Of a DNA stretch of 64,000 bases, positions 34,267 through 41,967 are shown in pieces. The stretch is taken from contig CAYVHV010000003.1 of NCBI GenBank assembly GCA_964451305.1, positions 1-64,000 of the forward strand, written 5' to 3'. Source of the DNA: SHLQ01 sp964451305 (GTDB taxonomy: Bacteria; Actinomycetota; Acidimicrobiia; Acidimicrobiales; SHLQ01). Each line of letters opens with the position of its first letter. Position 1 is the stretch's first letter. Made by a program: the position numbers and the translations under genes. The notes beneath the pieces were generated by a model that worked only from the letters and a program-made list of their open reading frames with translations, ran no database searches and was not told the DNA's origin.

Positions 34267-34272
34267 AGGAGG
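34267..34272 (+). promoter_or_regulatory. Ribosome-binding site that fixes the infA CTG start
   Basis: AGGAGG, a full Shine-Dalgarno core, eight bases before CTG 34281-34283. A TAG stop in the same frame at 34266-34268 excludes any start farther upstream. Confidence 0.8.
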
Positions 34273-34280
34273 AAGTTCCA

Positions 34281-34505
34281 CTGGCAAAGCCTAAAGAAGA
34301 CGCAATCGTATTGGAGGGGACCGTTGTCGAGCCTCTCCCCAACGCCATGTTCCGGGTCGAACTGGAAAATGGCCACAAAGTGCTCGCGCACATTTCCGGA
34401 AAGATGCGTATGCACTACATCCGGATCTTGCCGGGCGATCGCGTCCAGGTGGAGCTGACCCCATACGACCTCGAACGAGGTCGGATCACGTACCGCTACA
34501 AGTAA
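34281..34505 (+). CDS. infA: Translation initiation factor IF-1, CTG start
   Basis: 74 residues if initiated at CTG 34281: (M)AKPKEDAIVLEGTVVEPLP and then NAMFRVELENGHKVLAHISG, RMHYIRILPGDRVQVELTPY, all standard IF-1. The family begins AKPKEDAI..., so the N-terminus is set by homology and by the AGGAGG site; there is no ATG, GTG or TTG at that place. The TTG at 34311 would delete ten conserved residues and has no suitable site. IF-1 binds the ribosomal A site during initiation. Confidence 0.93.
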   Translation: MAKPKEDAIVLEGTVVEPLPNAMFRVELENGHKVLAHISGKMRMHYIRILPGDRVQVELTPYDLERGRITYRYK

Positions 34506-34603
34506 CTGCTTCAGGGCAGCGACTACCGGTACGACCACTTACAACTCGTAATCCCTCGGCACCGCCGAGGAACAACTATGAAGAACAAGAAAGGACGCCG
34601 AAC

Positions 34604-34717
34604 GTGAAGGTTCGAGCAAGCGTCAAGAAGATGTGTGACAACTGCAGGGTTATCAAGCGCCATGGTCGCGTGATGGTCATCTGCACGAATCCCCGACACA
34701 AGCAGAGGCAGGGCTAG
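34604..34717 (+). CDS. rpmJ: Ribosomal protein L36
   Basis: 37 residues from GTG 34604 to TAG 34717. MKVRASVKKMCDNCRVIKRH and CTNPRHKQRQG give the C-x2-C-x12-C-x4-H zinc motif of the zinc-binding form. It lies between infA and rpsM as in most bacteria. GAAAGGACG supplies the ribosome-binding site. Confidence 0.95.
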   Translation: MKVRASVKKMCDNCRVIKRHGRVMVICTNPRHKQRQG

Positions 34718-34719
34718 GA

Positions 34720-35091
34720 ATGGCACGTATTTCAGGCGTGGACATTCCACGCGAGAAGCAGGTGCAGATCAGCCTGACCTACATCTTTGGTATCGGGCAC
34801 ACCACCAGCAGGACACTCCTCGATTCGCTCAGCATTGAGCGCACCACTCGAGTCCGTGATCTCACCGACACCGAGGTCGCACAGATCCGTGCGTACATCG
34901 AAGAGAACCTCAAGGTTGAAGGCGACCTTCGCCGCCAGACCAGCCAGGACATCAAGCGCAAGATGGAAATTGGTTCATACCAGGGCCTCCGCCACCGTCG
35001 TGGTTTGCCGGTCCGCGGTCAGCGCACGCACACCAACGCTCGTACTCGTAAGGGTCCAAAGAAGACCGTTGCCGGAAAGAAGAAGGTCTGA
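34720..35091 (+). CDS. rpsM: Ribosomal protein S13
   Basis: 123 residues in the 30S head, contacting the P-site tRNA. MARISGVDIPREKQVQISLT, IFGIGHTTSRTLLDS and the C-terminal RGLPVRGQRTHTNARTRKGP are typical. It starts two bases after rpmJ. Confidence 0.97.
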   Translation: MARISGVDIPREKQVQISLTYIFGIGHTTSRTLLDSLSIERTTRVRDLTDTEVAQIRAYIEENLKVEGDLRRQTSQDIKRKMEIGSYQGLRHRRGLPVRGQRTHTNARTRKGPKKTVAGKKKV

Positions 35092-35093
35092 TC

Positions 35094-35483
35094 ATGGCGA
35101 CCCCAGCACCGCGCAAGAAGCGCAAGCAGTCGAAGAACGTCACGCACGGCGTGGCCCACATCAAGAGCTCGTTCAACAACACGATCATCACGTTCACCGA
35201 CCAAGACGGCAATGCGCTCTCTTGGGCATCGGCAGGCAACGTTGGCTTCAAGGGCTCACGCAAGTCCACGCCATACGCAGCACAGATGGCAGCCGAGCAG
35301 GCTGCTCGCCGAGCCATGGAACACGGCGTCCGTCGAGTTGATGTTGTTGTTCGTGGTCCCGGCTCCGGCCGAGAGACCGCTATCCGGTCGATTACGAACA
35401 CCGGAATTGAAGTTACTGGAATCAAAGACGTCACGCCCGTTCCTCATAACGGCTGCCGTCCTGCAAAGCGTCGGAGGGTCTGA
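35094..35483 (+). CDS. rpsK: Ribosomal protein S11
   Basis: 129 residues on the 30S platform. VTHGVAHIKSSFNNTIITFT in part, GNALSWASAGNVGFKGSRKS and the end KDVTPVPHNGCRPAKRRRV are diagnostic. It starts two bases after rpsM. Confidence 0.98.
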   Translation: MATPAPRKKRKQSKNVTHGVAHIKSSFNNTIITFTDQDGNALSWASAGNVGFKGSRKSTPYAAQMAAEQAARRAMEHGVRRVDVVVRGPGSGRETAIRSITNTGIEVTGIKDVTPVPHNGCRPAKRRRV

Positions 35484-35486
35484 TTC

Positions 35487-36104
35487 ATGGCTCGTTACAC
35501 CGGACCAAAGGCGCGAGTATCTCGCCGTCTCGGAACCAACATTTGGGGCACCAAGGGCGAGACCATCGCTCTCGACAAGCGCCCATACCCACCGGGCGAC
35601 CACGGCCAGACCCGTCGCCGCGGCAACGTCTCTGAGTACCTCTTGCAGCTGCAGGAAAAGCAGAAGGCACGTTTCACCTACGGCTTGAACGAGAAGCAGT
35701 TCCGCAACATCTACGACGAAGCAAACCGTCGCACCGGCGTTACCGGTGAGAACATGCTTCGTTTCCTCGAACTTCGCCTCGACAACGTTGTGTACCGCTC
35801 CGGATGGGCAGCGACCCGTCCACAAGCTCGCCAGTTTGTGAGCCACGGCCACATCGAGGTCAACGGCAAGCGCGTGAACATTCCGAGCTACCGCGTTCGC
35901 CAAGGCGACAAGGTCAGCATCCGCGCCAAGGCACGCAACGGCGTCACCTTGCAGTGGAACATGGACGTTCTCGATCGCAGCAAGCCAGCGTGGATCGATG
36001 CTGGCGATGACAAGTACGAAGCTGTTGTGCATCAGATGCCGCTCCGTGAACACATCGATGTTCCGGTCCGCGAGCAGCTGATCGTCGAGCTCTACTCGAA
36101 ATAA
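35487..36104 (+). CDS. rpsD: Ribosomal protein S4
   Basis: 205 residues, zinc-free form (no N-terminal Cys cluster). MARYTGPKARVSRRLGTNIW, RRRGNVSEYLLQLQEKQKAR and the S4 RNA-binding domain with ARQFVSHGHIEVNGKRVNIP are clear. Primary 16S binder. It ends the infA-led operon part; hairpins separate it from rpoA. Confidence 0.97.
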   Translation: MARYTGPKARVSRRLGTNIWGTKGETIALDKRPYPPGDHGQTRRRGNVSEYLLQLQEKQKARFTYGLNEKQFRNIYDEANRRTGVTGENMLRFLELRLDNVVYRSGWAATRPQARQFVSHGHIEVNGKRVNIPSYRVRQGDKVSIRAKARNGVTLQWNMDVLDRSKPAWIDAGDDKYEAVVHQMPLREHIDVPVREQLIVELYSK

Positions 36105-36105
36105 T

Positions 36106-36151
36106 CTCCCTGCGGGAGCGAGATACCGACGCCCGGGAGCGTGTCGGTATC
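36106..36151 (+). terminator. Hairpins between rpsD and rpoA
   Basis: First CTCCC-TGC-GGGAG (36106-36118) next to the rpsD stop, then a perfect nine-base stem GATACCGAC / GTCGGTATC (36122-36130, 36143-36151) with a 12-base loop. No T-tract follows. They may set the rpoA level by partial termination or RNA processing. Confidence 0.45.
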
Positions 36152-36262
36152 CTCTGGGCGCTACGCCCTCACCACTAGGCTCCCGAAGTACACCAATCAA
36201 CCAAAGTAACGCCCCAGGCCGATCCGGTTTGGGGGTCGTCTTCGAAGTTCCGAGGAGAACAC

Positions 36263-37201
36263 ATGCTGGTTATTCAGCGTCCGACGGTCGAAGCGATCGG
36301 AGAAGAAGAGAACAACACGCAGCGATTTGCGATCGGGCCCCTCGAACGAGGTCTTGGCCACACGATCGGCGCATCGCTCCGGCGTACCCTGCTCTCTTCC
36401 ATCCCCGGCGCCGCGATCACCCAGGTGCGTTTTGACGACGCACTCCACGAGTTCGACACCATCCCAGGTGTTGCCGAGGATGTCACCGACATCATCTTGA
36501 ACCTCAAGGACATCGTCCTGAAGGTGCACTCCGAAGAACCGGTCACGCTTCGTCTTGACGTTCGTGGTCCACGCGATGTCGTCGCGGGCGATATCCATCC
36601 GCACGCCGACGTTGAGATCCTTAATGCAGATCTTCCGCTTGCGACGCTCAACAGCAAGGGACATCTCGCTATCGACATCACCGTCGATCAGGGTGCCGGC
36701 TACGTGAGCGCCGATCGCAACAACCAGACCGACACCATTGGTGTGATCCCGGTTGACTCGATCTACTCGCCAGTTCGTCGCGTCGCCTTTGACGTCACGC
36801 CTACCCGCGTCGACCAACAGGCCGACCTTGACCGTGTCGAACTCGACATCGTCACCGACGGATCGATCTCCCCTCGTGACGCCCTCGCGTCTGCAGGTGC
36901 GACCCTTCGTACCCTTGTGCAGCTCGTCGAAGAGATGAGCGATGAGCCACAGGGCCTCGAACTTGGTGAGATGAGCCCAGTCGTTGCTGGATCACCTGAC
37001 CTTGAGAAGCCAATCGAAGACCTCGACCTTTCAGAGCGTCCTCGCAACTGCCTCAAGCGCGCACAGGTCAACAGCGTTGGAGAGCTCCTCGAAAAGACCG
37101 AGGACGACCTTCTTGCAATTACCAACTTCGGCCAGAAGTCGCTCGATGAAGTCATCGAGAAGCTCGACGAGCGCGGCCTTTCACTGCGGACGAGGGACTA
37201 G
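36263..37201 (+). CDS. rpoA: RNA polymerase alpha subunit
   Basis: 312 residues. The N-terminal domain (FAIGPLERGLGHTIGASLRR, TLLSSIPGAAITQVRFDD, NLKDIVLKV) dimerises and holds beta and beta-prime; the C-terminal domain (LDLSERPRNCLKRAQVNSVG, LLAITNFGQKSLDEVIEKL) contacts UP elements and activators. Length is normal. It follows a 158-base spacer with hairpins and leads directly to rplQ two bases on. Confidence 0.98.
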   Translation: MLVIQRPTVEAIGEEENNTQRFAIGPLERGLGHTIGASLRRTLLSSIPGAAITQVRFDDALHEFDTIPGVAEDVTDIILNLKDIVLKVHSEEPVTLRLDVRGPRDVVAGDIHPHADVEILNADLPLATLNSKGHLAIDITVDQGAGYVSADRNNQTDTIGVIPVDSIYSPVRRVAFDVTPTRVDQQADLDRVELDIVTDGSISPRDALASAGATLRTLVQLVEEMSDEPQGLELGEMSPVVAGSPDLEKPIEDLDLSERPRNCLKRAQVNSVGELLEKTEDDLLAITNFGQKSLDEVIEKLDERGLSLRTRD

Positions 37202-37203
37202 CT

Positions 37204-37557
37204 ATGGTTGCAACTCCAAAGAAGGGGCCCCGCTTCGGCGGCAGCGCCTCACATCAAAAGGCCATGATGGCGAACCTCGTTGCGTCCTTGATCGCTGCTG
37301 AAGCAATCACGACCACCGAAGCCAAGGCGAAGGCAATGCGCCCAATCGCTGAGAAGATGATCACCAAGGCCAAGAAGGGCGGCGTGCACAACCACCGTCA
37401 GGTCATGAAGTTCCTCGGCGATCGCGAGATGGCCACCAAGTTGTTCGACGAGGTCGGTCCTCGATACGTCGATCGTCCAGGTGGTTACACCCGCATCATG
37501 AAGCTCGGCCCTCGCACGGGTGACAACGCTCCAATGGCGCGTATCGAATTGGTTTGA
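37204..37557 (+). CDS. rplQ: Ribosomal protein L17
   Basis: 117 residues. PKKGPRFGGSASHQKAMMAN, LVASLIAAEAITTTEAKAKA and GGYTRIMKLGPRTGDNAPMA are typical of L17. It starts two bases after rpoA, the standard pair. Confidence 0.97.
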   Translation: MVATPKKGPRFGGSASHQKAMMANLVASLIAAEAITTTEAKAKAMRPIAEKMITKAKKGGVHNHRQVMKFLGDREMATKLFDEVGPRYVDRPGGYTRIMKLGPRTGDNAPMARIELV

Positions 37558-37561
37558 GAAC

Positions 37562-37589
37562 CTGGGCTGGCTTCGCCATTTTGGCCCAG
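37562..37589 (+). terminator. Hairpin after rplQ
   Basis: CTGGGC and GCCCAG arms (37562-37567, 37584-37589) a few bases after the rplQ stop, with TTTT only inside the loop. A second weaker CTCGG / CCGAG repeat follows near 37610. Probably the end of the rpoA-rplQ transcript. Confidence 0.4.
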
Positions 37590-37675
37590 AACCTCAAACC
37601 AGTACCTTTCTCGGCACTTCCGGCCGAGATCCGCATCAGCGTGTGGGTTCTCGTAAGGGTGCCGAGGGCATTGGG

Positions 37676-37681
37676 TAGGAT
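37676..37681 (+). promoter_or_regulatory. Candidate -10 box giving a leaderless truA mRNA
   Basis: TAGGAT ends six bases before the ATG of truA (37688), and there is no Shine-Dalgarno site. No good -35 is visible. Confidence 0.35.
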
Positions 37682-37687
37682 CTAGAA

Positions 37688-38443
37688 ATGAAATTGAGGG
37701 CCACTGTCGCTTATAACGGCAGTGGCTTTCATGGTTTTGCGGTGAACCGGGACGTGCGCACGGTTGCTGGAGATCTGGAAGTCGCGCTGGCAAAGATCAT
37801 TGGCGAGCCTGTCACGATCACGTGTGCTGGTCGGACCGACAAAGGTGTGCACGGCCGCGGGCAGGTGATCAGCTTTGAGATCCCAGAGAACGCCCGAGCA
37901 ACCCCGGACCGCATCCAGCAGTCGCTGAATGGGTTGTGCAAGCCCGACATCGTCGTGCGTGACATCGCCGTGACCGACGATGAGTTTGATGCTCGCTTCT
38001 CCGCGCAGTGGCGCCGGTACCGATATCAGGTGCTGGTCGCTCCGCACCCCGATCCGTTGCGAGCGCACACGTCGTGGCATGTGTATACGCCTCTCGACAT
38101 CGAAGCCATGAACGAGGCAGCCCAGCACTTACTGGGCGAACATGACTTCTCGTCGTTCTGCAAGCGGGTCAAGGTCGCAGAGGGCGAGCCGGAGAAGAGC
38201 ATGGTGCGTCGGGTGCTCGAGGCTGAGTGGGTTACTACCGACGACGACGTCGTCGAGTTCTGGGTGAAGTCAACGGCGTTCTGTCACCAAATGGTGCGCT
38301 CGTTTGTCGGCACCCTCGTCGATATCGGTAGCGGAAAGTTCGCTCCGTCAGCTATCCCCGACATGCTTGACGCGAAGGATCGGACAGCGGCGGGCCAGGT
38401 TGCGCCACCCCAAGGGTTGACCTTCTGGGAAGTCCGCTACTAA
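37688..38443 (+). CDS. truA: tRNA pseudouridine(38-40) synthase
   Basis: 251-residue enzyme that converts uridines 38-40 of the tRNA anticodon arm. The catalytic Asp51 lies in CAGRTDKGVHGRGQVISF; FCHQMVRSFVGTLVDIGSGK near the C-terminus is the second family motif. Downstream of rplQ as in other actinobacteria. No ribosome-binding site is seen, and the -10-like TAGGAT just upstream suggests leaderless initiation. Confidence 0.95.
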   Translation: MKLRATVAYNGSGFHGFAVNRDVRTVAGDLEVALAKIIGEPVTITCAGRTDKGVHGRGQVISFEIPENARATPDRIQQSLNGLCKPDIVVRDIAVTDDEFDARFSAQWRRYRYQVLVAPHPDPLRAHTSWHVYTPLDIEAMNEAAQHLLGEHDFSSFCKRVKVAEGEPEKSMVRRVLEAEWVTTDDDVVEFWVKSTAFCHQMVRSFVGTLVDIGSGKFAPSAIPDMLDAKDRTAAGQVAPPQGLTFWEVRY

Positions 38444-38465
38444 CGAGCTTCCGGAGGCTTCCCTC

Positions 38466-39122
38466 CTACGCCTTGATGACCTTCGTCTTTGCGAGACGAT
38501 CCATCACCGTTCGGCGATCATTCACGAAGAGCAGCACGAATGAGGCGATTCCGATACCGAAGTTCACGAAGGTCATCGCCACTTCCAGGCTGATGAGGAT
38601 GCCGATCACGACAAAAGTGAGGTAGTTCACCGAACGCAGCGCTGCTTTCGGTAGCGCTACCGGGGTTGCCTCGGTTTCGTGGTCTGCCACGCGAGTACGA
38701 GTCAGGAGCTTGCCCGGTGTACCCCCGAAGAAGTGCGTGAACAGCGCGTGGTACGCGATCAGGAAGAGGCCGAGGATGACGAACTCGAGACCGGTATCGA
38801 GCCGCTGTGATCCCAAATTCAGCGAATAACCGCTGCCGCCTGCGACATATGTTGGGTCGTTGCCGCCGATGCCAGTGGCGATGAAGATAGCGAACGCGAT
38901 TGTGCCAAGTACGAAGTCGATCACGCGGCCACCAACACGGGCTCCGACCGACGCCAGCCTCGGCACGTCGTCCGGCATCGGCTGGCCTGGCATCTGCTGG
39001 TTGGGGGCTGCAGGCGGCGCTAGGGGTTGTGGCACAGCCTCACCGACCCATTGTGTGCCGTTCCAATATCGGACGGTGCCGATCGGGTCGTTCTGGGCGT
39101 GGTACCAACCTGGTGCGGTCAT
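38466..39122 (-). CDS. RDD-family membrane protein with N-terminal DUF2510 domain
   Basis: 218 residues. The start APGWYHAQNDPIGTVRYWNG, then TQWVGEA, is the short Trp-rich DUF2510 module; a Pro-rich linker follows. The rest is an RDD-type membrane domain: ASVGARVGGRVIDFVLG with the Arg-Asp pair, several helices and LTRTRVADHETEATPVALPKA. The function of RDD proteins is mostly unknown; some are linked to ion exchange. Its start overlaps the SDR stop by four bases, so it is the last gene of a three-gene minus-strand operon. Confidence 0.85.
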   Translation of the reverse strand: MTAPGWYHAQNDPIGTVRYWNGTQWVGEAVPQPLAPPAAPNQQMPGQPMPDDVPRLASVGARVGGRVIDFVLGTIAFAIFIATGIGGNDPTYVAGGSGYSLNLGSQRLDTGLEFVILGLFLIAYHALFTHFFGGTPGKLLTRTRVADHETEATPVALPKAALRSVNYLTFVVIGILISLEVAMTFVNFGIGIASFVLLFVNDRRTVMDRLAKTKVIKA

Positions 39123-39943
39123 TCGTCCTGCTCATCTGGGAGCGAGCGCTTGGCTAACGCCTTAACGATCCGTTGCGTGACTGCCGCTGGGAGTCGGGAA
39201 CCAACGTCGAAGAGCACCGCGTCGGGGCCGATGAGGGCGCGGCGTCGGTTGCGCCGCACTGCCTGAAGGATCTGTTGCGCGGCCTTGTCCGGCGTCGTCA
39301 TCGCCATCGCCTCGAATCGGTCGATTGCATGATCGTCGGCGAACTGCGAACGACCGTTGCGCACGATGTTCGTCTTGATTCCTCCCGGGTGGACCGTGGT
39401 TGCTGACACGTGGCTACCTTCGAGTTCGAGCTCCATGCGGAGCGCATCGGTGTAGCCACGCACACCGAACTTCGCGGCGTTGTATGCCGACTGAGTCGGG
39501 ATCGATACGAGTCCGAACACACTTGAGATATTCACGATGTGCCCGGCGCCAGCAGAGCGCAGGTGTGGGAGAAATGCTTGCGTCCCGTGGACGACCCCCC
39601 AGAAGTCGACCTCCATAACCCAGGCAACATCATCGACCGACTGGGTCGCTGCATCGTGGACGAGATTCACTCCGGCGTTGTTGAAGATCAGGTTGACCTC
39701 GCCATGGTGACGCGCGGTCGTGTCGGCCCACGAGAAGACGGCGTCGCGATTGGCGACGTCGACAGTGGTGCAGGTGATCTCGATGCCCTCACCACAACGA
39801 GATGCGGTCTCGGCGAGGCCGTGAGTGTCGACATCGGATAGGGCGAGCCCACAGCCTTCCTCGGAAAGTGCCACGGCCAACGAACGACCAATCCCCGATG
39901 CGGCACCGGTGATGGCTGCGACCCGTCCGTTGAACTGTTTCAT
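39119..39943 (-). CDS. Short-chain dehydrogenase/reductase
   Basis: 274-residue NAD(P)-dependent oxidoreductase. The nucleotide motif AITGAASGIGRSLAVALSEE, the NNAGV motif, the catalytic Ser in IVNISSVFG and the YxxxK pair in SAYNAAKFG are all present. LPDEQDE ends the protein. It overlaps both neighbours by four bases (hydrolase upstream, RDD gene downstream). The extended C-terminal part and DVGSRLPAAVTQRIVKAL resemble the SDRs that act on lipids or alkyl alcohols, but the substrate cannot be named. Confidence 0.88.
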   Translation of the reverse strand: MKQFNGRVAAITGAASGIGRSLAVALSEEGCGLALSDVDTHGLAETASRCGEGIEITCTTVDVANRDAVFSWADTTARHHGEVNLIFNNAGVNLVHDAATQSVDDVAWVMEVDFWGVVHGTQAFLPHLRSAGAGHIVNISSVFGLVSIPTQSAYNAAKFGVRGYTDALRMELELEGSHVSATTVHPGGIKTNIVRNGRSQFADDHAIDRFEAMAMTTPDKAAQQILQAVRRNRRRALIGPDAVLFDVGSRLPAAVTQRIVKALAKRSLPDEQDE

Positions 39944-40683
39944 GGGAGTTCGATGACGTCGTTATATGGCGGTGGCGGCGAGGCGAGTTTGTTGGCAATG
40001 ATCTCCCACGCATCGGGATCGATCGTGATTCCGACGTGCGGTGACCGGACTTCGATGTTCTCAACCATTGGGCTGAAGGTGTCGATGCACGCCCGCCAGT
40101 CGACGACGGCATCGGCCTTCGAGTAGATAGCGGTGATTGGACGCTCGATCGGAATTTCGTTCCGTTCGGCCACGAGGTCATCGAGGTAGTTCACGTACTC
40201 ATCGGTGTATGCGCTCGCACCGCGGGTGTACTTCGGTCCGCCGAAAACCGGCGTTGCCAGTGTGATTACCTGGCTGACGAGTTCCGGATGATCGCGGGTG
40301 ACCTCGCGAGCGAGGACCCCGCCCAAACTCCAGCCGATGAGCGCAATTGGTTTGCCGGCCTTGGACACTCGATGCCTGACGGTGTTGACGATCGATGGCA
40401 GCATGCCCTCGACCTCGCCGGAGTTAAATCCGAAACCCCAACCAACGGCGGTGTGTCCGAGCGTCCGAAGACTCGACCGAATCGGCAACATAAACAAGTC
40501 TGACGTACTCCAACCAGGGAAGACCATCACCGTTTCGTCGCCCTTGGGCAGGCTCATGATCTTTGGGGAGCGCAGCGCGAGCCGAGGGACTTGCAGCACG
40601 CTCGCAAGCTCTTTGGCGAGCTTTGGTCCAGTCGGTGCTGCGAACTCGATATCCGACTCGATCTTTCCCTGTGTCCCCGTCAT
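39940..40683 (-). CDS. Alpha/beta hydrolase
   Basis: 247 residues. VMVFPGWSTSDLFMLPIRSSL near the start is the oxyanion region and ALIGWSLGGVLAREVTRDHP carries the nucleophile elbow GWSLG. The C-terminal end holds SPHVGITIDPDAWEII with the likely catalytic His. No signal peptide. It heads the operon with the SDR and RDD genes; a lipase-like role is possible but unproven. Confidence 0.8.
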   Translation of the reverse strand: MTGTQGKIESDIEFAAPTGPKLAKELASVLQVPRLALRSPKIMSLPKGDETVMVFPGWSTSDLFMLPIRSSLRTLGHTAVGWGFGFNSGEVEGMLPSIVNTVRHRVSKAGKPIALIGWSLGGVLAREVTRDHPELVSQVITLATPVFGGPKYTRGASAYTDEYVNYLDDLVAERNEIPIERPITAIYSKADAVVDWRACIDTFSPMVENIEVRSPHVGITIDPDAWEIIANKLASPPPPYNDVIELP

Positions 40684-40731
40684 CGATCCGCATCGTAGCC
40701 CGAGTCAGATCAATGGACGTACACGTTTGGA

Positions 40732-41967
40732 TTATGCGGGCTGAAGCTCGATATGAACTGCGCCACCCGGGCCGGGATCGGCCCAGATCCGGCCATCGAA
40801 TGCTTCGATAATGCCCTTTGAGACCGCAAGGCCAAGGCCAGCGCCGCCTTGTGCGCGCTCGCGCGCCTCGTCGTGGCGGCGGAACGGTTGAAAGGCCTCT
40901 TCGGTGAAGTCTTCCGGGAACCCGGTGCCTTGATCGAGCACCGAGATACGGCGATCGGTGCCGTCCACTTCGATGCACACGCGATCATCGGCAGGAGAGT
41001 GGCGCAGGGCATTGCTGATGAGGTTCTGCAGGACCCGGCTGAGTTGTTGAGGGTCGGCGGTTACCGAAAGCGTGTCCGGTCCGCTGACCAACAACTGGAT
41101 GTTGCGATCATCTGCGATCGGGATCATTCTGCTGACGACGTCGTTGATCGACGTCATGGCATCGACCGGGCCGTTCGCAACTTGGTAGCGCCCTGCTTCG
41201 AGCTGGCCGATCGTGAAGAGGTCGGTGATGAGCGTCTCTACGGCGGTGAGGTCAGATTCGATAGTCCGCAGATAGCGGTCGGGGTCGGGGGCAACGCCAT
41301 CGAGCAGCGCTTCGGTGGCCAGCCGCATTGACGTCAGCGGTGTGCGGGCGTCATGGCTGAGCGATGCGAGGGTGACCGAACGCTCTCGTTCGGCTTCCTC
41401 ACGGGCTTGGTTCGACGAAGCGATCTGTCGGACCATGGCATCGAGGGCCGACGAGAGGTCGCCGACCTCGTCCATGCGTTCGAGTTCGGACTGTACTTCG
41501 AGGTCGCCCGCGCCGATCCTCTGCGCCACATGTGTGAGTTCTGCGAGGTCTCGAGTCAACGGAGTCGCGAGGGTGTAGGTCACGCCGATGCCGAGCACGG
41601 TCGCAAACGCGAGCAGGAGCAACAGAAATGTGAGGTCGGTGTCGCCGAGCAATGGCGAGCGCGACCCAGCGGACAGCGCGGCAGCGATCACGACAGGTCC
41701 GGAGATCGCAGCGACGAGCATTCGTCGGGTGAGCGAACTCGGCGCGAAGAGTCGGAAGATCACGGTGATCGCAACGGATGCAGCGGCGATCGACACCAGG
41801 AGCGCAATGAGGTCGTTGCGCTCCTCGTCCATGGTCTCCGGCATGGTGATCTCGGCACCGACGACGGTTCCGAGACCAGCCAGAGTTGCAATGACCGCGA
41901 TGGCGATCAGAAATTGTGGCCAGGGGGTCTCGCGGTTCGGCGCCGATTGGCCTTGGGGTTGGCTCAT
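40732..41967 (-). CDS. Membrane sensor histidine kinase
   Basis: 411 residues. Four or so N-terminal membrane helices with no large extracytoplasmic domain, then a HAMP-like part (LATPLTRDLAELTHVAQRIG), the HisKA box LASLSHDARTPLTSMRLATE with the phosphorylated His, and an HATPase domain with N-box LQNLISNALRHSP, G1 box VLDQGTGFP and G2 box GGAGLGLAVSKGIIEAF. Its start overlaps the stop of the response regulator by four bases. The signal is unknown. Confidence 0.92.
   Translation of the reverse strand: MSQPQGQSAPNRETPWPQFLIAIAVIATLAGLGTVVGAEITMPETMDEERNDLIALLVSIAAASVAITVIFRLFAPSSLTRRMLVAAISGPVVIAAALSAGSRSPLLGDTDLTFLLLLLAFATVLGIGVTYTLATPLTRDLAELTHVAQRIGAGDLEVQSELERMDEVGDLSSALDAMVRQIASSNQAREEAERERSVTLASLSHDARTPLTSMRLATEALLDGVAPDPDRYLRTIESDLTAVETLITDLFTIGQLEAGRYQVANGPVDAMTSINDVVSRMIPIADDRNIQLLVSGPDTLSVTADPQQLSRVLQNLISNALRHSPADDRVCIEVDGTDRRISVLDQGTGFPEDFTEEAFQPFRRHDEARERAQGGAGLGLAVSKGIIEAFDGRIWADPGPGGAVHIELQPA

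Noticed and set aside
34311..34505. infA starting at TTG 34311
   Set aside because: It would remove the conserved AKPKEDAIVL segment, and the only good ribosome-binding site is spaced for CTG 34281.
35256..36200. 314-codon open frame opposite rpsK and rpsD
   Set aside because: It is antisense to two certain ribosomal protein genes and has no recognisable domain.
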